DNA from: Trueperaceae bacterium
Lineage (GTDB): Bacteria > Deinococcota > Deinococci > Deinococcales > Trueperaceae
DNA: 7,579 nt
Reading direction: 5' to 3'
Assembly (NCBI GenBank): GCA_007121175.1
Contig: SKMG01000255.1
Coordinates: forward strand, 1 to 7,579
In this document: in pieces, positions 5,709 through 7,579 of the stretch
Layout of the letters: each line of letters begins with the position of its first letter
Position numbering within the stretch: the first letter of the stretch is position 1
The notes under the pieces: generated by a model
What the model was told of the DNA's origin: nothing
Database searches by the model: none
What the model saw: only the letters and a program-made list of their open reading frames with translations
Position numbers and translations under genes: made by a program

Positions 5709-5992
5709 GTCTCGTACGCCACGCCGCTGTCCACGCCCGGCACCACGACCGCTAGCGTCCTGGCGTTCATGTTCAGCTGGAATCAGTTCCGGTTCAGCCT
5801 CGTGCTGTCGGGTCCGAACACCCGGCCGCTGCCGGTCGCGGTGTTCACCTCCATCTCGTCCGGACAGATCGACTTCGGTGTTCTTGGGGTTGGGGGCAGC
5901 GGCGGTACTGATCACGCTCCCCGTCATCGTCCTCGCTCGTCATCCAGCGCTGGATCGTCACGGGCCTCACGATGGGCGCGGTCAAGGGCTGA
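5709..5992 (+). pseudogene. Remnant of a MalG-type carbohydrate ABC transporter permease (C-terminus only, frameshifted)
   Basis: This is the last third of a CUT1 sugar-importer permease spread over three reading frames. From about 5721 one frame reads TPLSTPGTTTASVLAFMFSW, then NQFRFSLVLSGPNTRPLPVA and on to IDFG, the family's final periplasmic/EAA-distal region. From about 5893 the next frame reads GAAAVLITLPVIVLA, the last membrane segment. From 5945 the third frame reads QRWIVTGLTMGAVKG and stops at TGA 5990-5992; this GAVKG ending is the hallmark of MalG-like permeases. The first shift falls in TTGGGGTTGGGGG (5884-5896). The second is explained by loss of two bases in CTCGCT-CGTCATC (5930s-5940s). 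Roughly the first two thirds of a usual 270-290-residue protein, including the EAA motif, are absent, so sequencing error alone cannot account for it. The left limit is approximate. It ends 12 bp before the dehydrogenase start, so both probably belonged to one sugar or polyol operon. Confidence 0.8.
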
Positions 5993-6004
5993 GAGGGGAA
6001 CCGC

Positions 6005-7030
6005 ATGTTGGCATTACAGAAGCTCGCACACGGCGAAGAGGACCTCGTGCTGCGAGAGGTGCCGGAGCCAACGCCGGGCCCCGGACAGGTCGTGCTGGAC
6101 GTAGCCGCAGCCGGCATCTGCGGCACCGACCTGCACATCATGAAAGACGAGTACCGCTCGGAGCCACCCGTTACGCTCGGGCACGAGGTCGCGGGCACGA
6201 TCGCCGGCCTCGGCGAGGGCGTCGAGGGCTGGAGCCTGGGCCAGCGGGTGGTGACCGAGACCTACTTCTCATCCTGCGGCGCCTGCCGGCACTGCCGCAC
6301 CGGACGCCCGAACCTGTGTGCCCAGCGACGCTCGATCGGCTCGTTCGAGAACGGTGGCTTCGCTCGCCGGGTGCTGGTGCCAGCCACCATCCTCCACGCC
6401 TTGCCCGACGCCTTGGGCTTCCCTGAGGCGGCCCTGGTCGAGCCGCTCGCCTGCGTGGTGCGCGGCCTGCTCGAGCTGAACGACATCTCTGCTGGCGATC
6501 GCACCGTGATCACCGGCCCGGGGCCGATCGGCCTGCTGGCGCTGCAGGTCGTGAAGGCAGCCGGCGGCCAAGCAGTCGTGCTCGGCATCGAGGCTGACGC
6601 CGGGCGGCTCGAGCTGGCGCGCCGGCTCGGCGCCGATGCGGTCCTCGAGGTCGCCTCACCGGAGCTCCTCGCGGCGACCATCGTCGAGACGCTCGGAGGC
6701 GAAGCCGAGGTCGCCATCGAGTGCTCCGGTGCGGCACCAGCGGCGTCGCTGCTGCTGCAGTTGGTGGCGAAGGCCGGCCGCTTCATCCAGGTCGGCCTCT
6801 ACGGGCAACCCGTGACGCTCGACTTCGACCAGGTCTGCTACAAGGAGCTGCGCGTCAGCGGCTCTTTCGCCACCGCACCGAGCTCCTGGTATCGCGCGCT
6901 CGCGCTCGCGTCGACGGGCGCGGTGTCGTTACGGGACCTCGTCGGCGCCACTTTCGCGCTCACCGACTGGCGCGCGGCCTTCCAGGCGGTGCTCGCGCGC
7001 ACACCGGGCAAGGTGCTGCTGGTGCCCTGA
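6005..7030 (+). CDS. Zinc-dependent medium-chain alcohol/polyol dehydrogenase (sorbitol/threonine dehydrogenase-like)
   Basis: This is a complete 341-residue NAD(P)-dependent MDR-family oxidoreductase, cytoplasmic, expected to oxidise a secondary alcohol such as a polyol, sugar alcohol or related hydroxy compound. The GroES-like domain holds the catalytic-zinc motif GICGTD (Cys39), GHEVAG (His60, Glu61) and EPLAC (Glu146). The structural-zinc lobe has Cys91, Cys94, Cys97 and Cys105 (SSCGACRHC...NLC). The Rossmann domain has GPGPIG at 171-176, with EADAGRLELARRLGAD at 196-211 after the second strand. All expected ligands are present, so it looks active. The ATG at 6005 has GAGAGGGGAA just upstream. 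It follows a dead MalG-type permease by 12 bp, a classic arrangement in sugar/polyol uptake operons, which favours a polyol or sugar-alcohol substrate. With that operon decayed, its present promoter and role are unclear. L-threonine or butanediol dehydrogenase activity remains possible. Confidence 0.92.
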   Translation: MLALQKLAHGEEDLVLREVPEPTPGPGQVVLDVAAAGICGTDLHIMKDEYRSEPPVTLGHEVAGTIAGLGEGVEGWSLGQRVVTETYFSSCGACRHCRTGRPNLCAQRRSIGSFENGGFARRVLVPATILHALPDALGFPEAALVEPLACVVRGLLELNDISAGDRTVITGPGPIGLLALQVVKAAGGQAVVLGIEADAGRLELARRLGADAVLEVASPELLAATIVETLGGEAEVAIECSGAAPAASLLLQLVAKAGRFIQVGLYGQPVTLDFDQVCYKELRVSGSFATAPSSWYRALALASTGAVSLRDLVGATFALTDWRAAFQAVLARTPGKVLLVP

Positions 7031-7039
7031 CCGGTCAGG
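7026..7039. terminator. Palindrome containing both convergent stop codons
   Basis: CCTGACCGGTCAGG is a perfect 14-bp palindrome. It contains the TGA stop of the dehydrogenase (7028-7030) and the TGA stop of the opposing methyltransferase (7037-7035), which are only 4 bp apart. It could form a 5-bp stem with a CCGG loop in either transcript, but there is no T-run, so a terminator role is weakly supported. Transcripts from the two genes must overlap unless stopped inside coding sequence. Confidence 0.35.
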
Positions 7040-7579
7040 CGGGCCGTTCGGCCAGCAGCGACACGCTCCTCACGCCGAAGCGCTCGCTGGCTGAGCGCGC
7101 CGACTTCGAGAGGAAGCCGTAGCGGTCGTTGACGCGGACCGTGAGCACGCGCAGGCCGGCCGCCTCGATCATGCCGCGGTAGTCGTCCTGCTGCGCCGCA
7201 CCGCCGATGCACGCCGCCCACAGTGCCGCGTCGCAGACGATGTCCTCGGTCAGCTGCGTCTCGGTGACGATGTCGGAGAACGCCATGCGACCGCCGGGCT
7301 TGAGCACCCGGGCCGCCTCGCGGAACACGGCGTCCTTCTCCGCCGCGAGGTTGATGACGCCGTTGCTGATGATCGCATCGAAGCGCTCGGGCTCGAACGG
7401 CAGGTCCTCGAGGTAGGCGTGCACGAAGCGGACATTGTCGAAAGCAAAGCGCGAACGGAGCGCTTCGGCCTTGTCGAGCTGCTCGTCGGTCATGTCGACG
7501 CCGACCACACGGCCCTCGTCGCCCACTGCGAGCGCCGCGAGGAACACGTCGGTGCCGGCGCCGCTGCCGAGATCGAGGA
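7035..7579 (-). CDS. SAM-dependent methyltransferase, arsenite methyltransferase (ArsM)-like (C-terminal part, 5' end outside window)
   Basis: This is a class I SAM methyltransferase of the Methyltransf_11/31 type. The frame is open to the right window edge: the codons before the GTG at 7547 read [10 protein letters not shown], the SAM-binding motif I, so that GTG is internal and the true start lies outside. Following parts are GRVVGVDMT (end of strand 2, acidic residue for the SAM ribose), [21 protein letters not shown] (motif near strand 4), [20 protein letters not shown], and a C-terminal [10 protein letters not shown]...GMIEAAGL region. The order and wording closely follow ArsM-like proteins (GVDMT, SNCVINL, LWxxCIxGAL). 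However, the cysteine expected in SNC is Gly (codon 7361-7359), while the later cysteine (codon 7211-7209) is kept. Losing one arsenic-binding cysteine argues against an efficient As(III) methyltransferase; a different acceptor is possible. It is tail to tail with the dehydrogenase and shows no functional link to the transporter genes. Confidence 0.85.
   Translation of the reverse strand, partial: LDLGSGAGTDVFLAALAVGDEGRVVGVDMTDEQLDKAEALRSRFAFDNVRFVHAYLEDLPFEPERFDAIISNGVINLAAEKDAVFREAARVLKPGGRMAFSDIVTETQLTEDIVCDAALWAACIGGAAQQDDYRGMIEAAGLRVLTVRVNDRYGFLSKSARSASERFGVRSVSLLAERPA

Noticed and set aside
5880..5945. Programmed ribosomal frameshifting in the MalG-like remnant
   Set aside because: Two shifts are needed, the N-terminal two thirds including the EAA loop are missing, and no start signal is visible; decay is simpler.
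7545..7547. GTG at 7547 as the start of the methyltransferase
   Set aside because: The preceding codons encode [10 protein letters not shown], the SAM-binding motif I, so the gene begins beyond the right edge.

Overview
This is a G+C-rich (about two thirds by eye), gene-dense bacterial window. It looks like the scavenging part of a chromosome: peptide or acyl-amino-acid uptake and hydrolysis genes next to a decayed sugar/polyol uptake locus. The solute-binding protein has a plain Sec signal peptide ending in Ala-Ser-Ala|Gln and no lipobox cysteine, which points to a diderm (periplasm-bearing) host. High G+C, the 'ASAQ' type of signal peptide and several GTG starts would fit a Deinococcota/Trueperaceae-like bacterium. 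Chloroflexota, Actinomycetota or a proteobacterium cannot be excluded from this sequence alone.

Layout: (1) 1-675, +, the C-terminal part of an M20 metallopeptidase of the AbgB/ACY1L2-like type, cut by the window edge. (2) 676-811, a non-coding gap with a candidate promoter. (3) 812-1732 and 1729-2586, +, two translationally coupled permeases (DppB/OppB-like and DppC/OppC-like) of a peptide/nickel-type ABC importer. (4) 2587-2711, a convergent gap with a 17-bp tandem repeat whose last copy forms one arm of a very strong hairpin. (5) 4244-2712, -, the family-5 solute-binding protein. (6) 4245-4449, a divergent promoter region with a 14-bp palindrome. (7) 4450-5622, +, a complete M20D amidohydrolase. 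(8) 5623-5708, a short G-rich repetitive junction, followed by 5709-5992, the truncated and frameshifted C-terminus of a MalG-type sugar ABC permease (pseudogene). (9) 6005-7030, +, an intact zinc-dependent medium-chain dehydrogenase. (10) 7579-7035, -, the C-terminal part of an arsenite-methyltransferase-like SAM methyltransferase, cut by the window edge.

Working together (inference): the binding protein and the two permeases probably form one importer for peptides, N-acylated amino acids or similar conjugates. The two M20 enzymes on either side would hydrolyse the imported amide bond in the cytoplasm. No ATPase (DppD/DppF) gene is present, so the importer needs ATPases encoded elsewhere. 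The dehydrogenase sits 12 bp behind the dead MalG gene and is probably the survivor of a former sugar/polyol uptake and oxidation operon. Nothing here requires a new kind of biological system. The most notable points are the decayed permease, the split and ATPase-less transporter flanked by two different M20 hydrolases, the repeat-linked terminator, and the Cys-to-Gly change in the ArsM-like enzyme.
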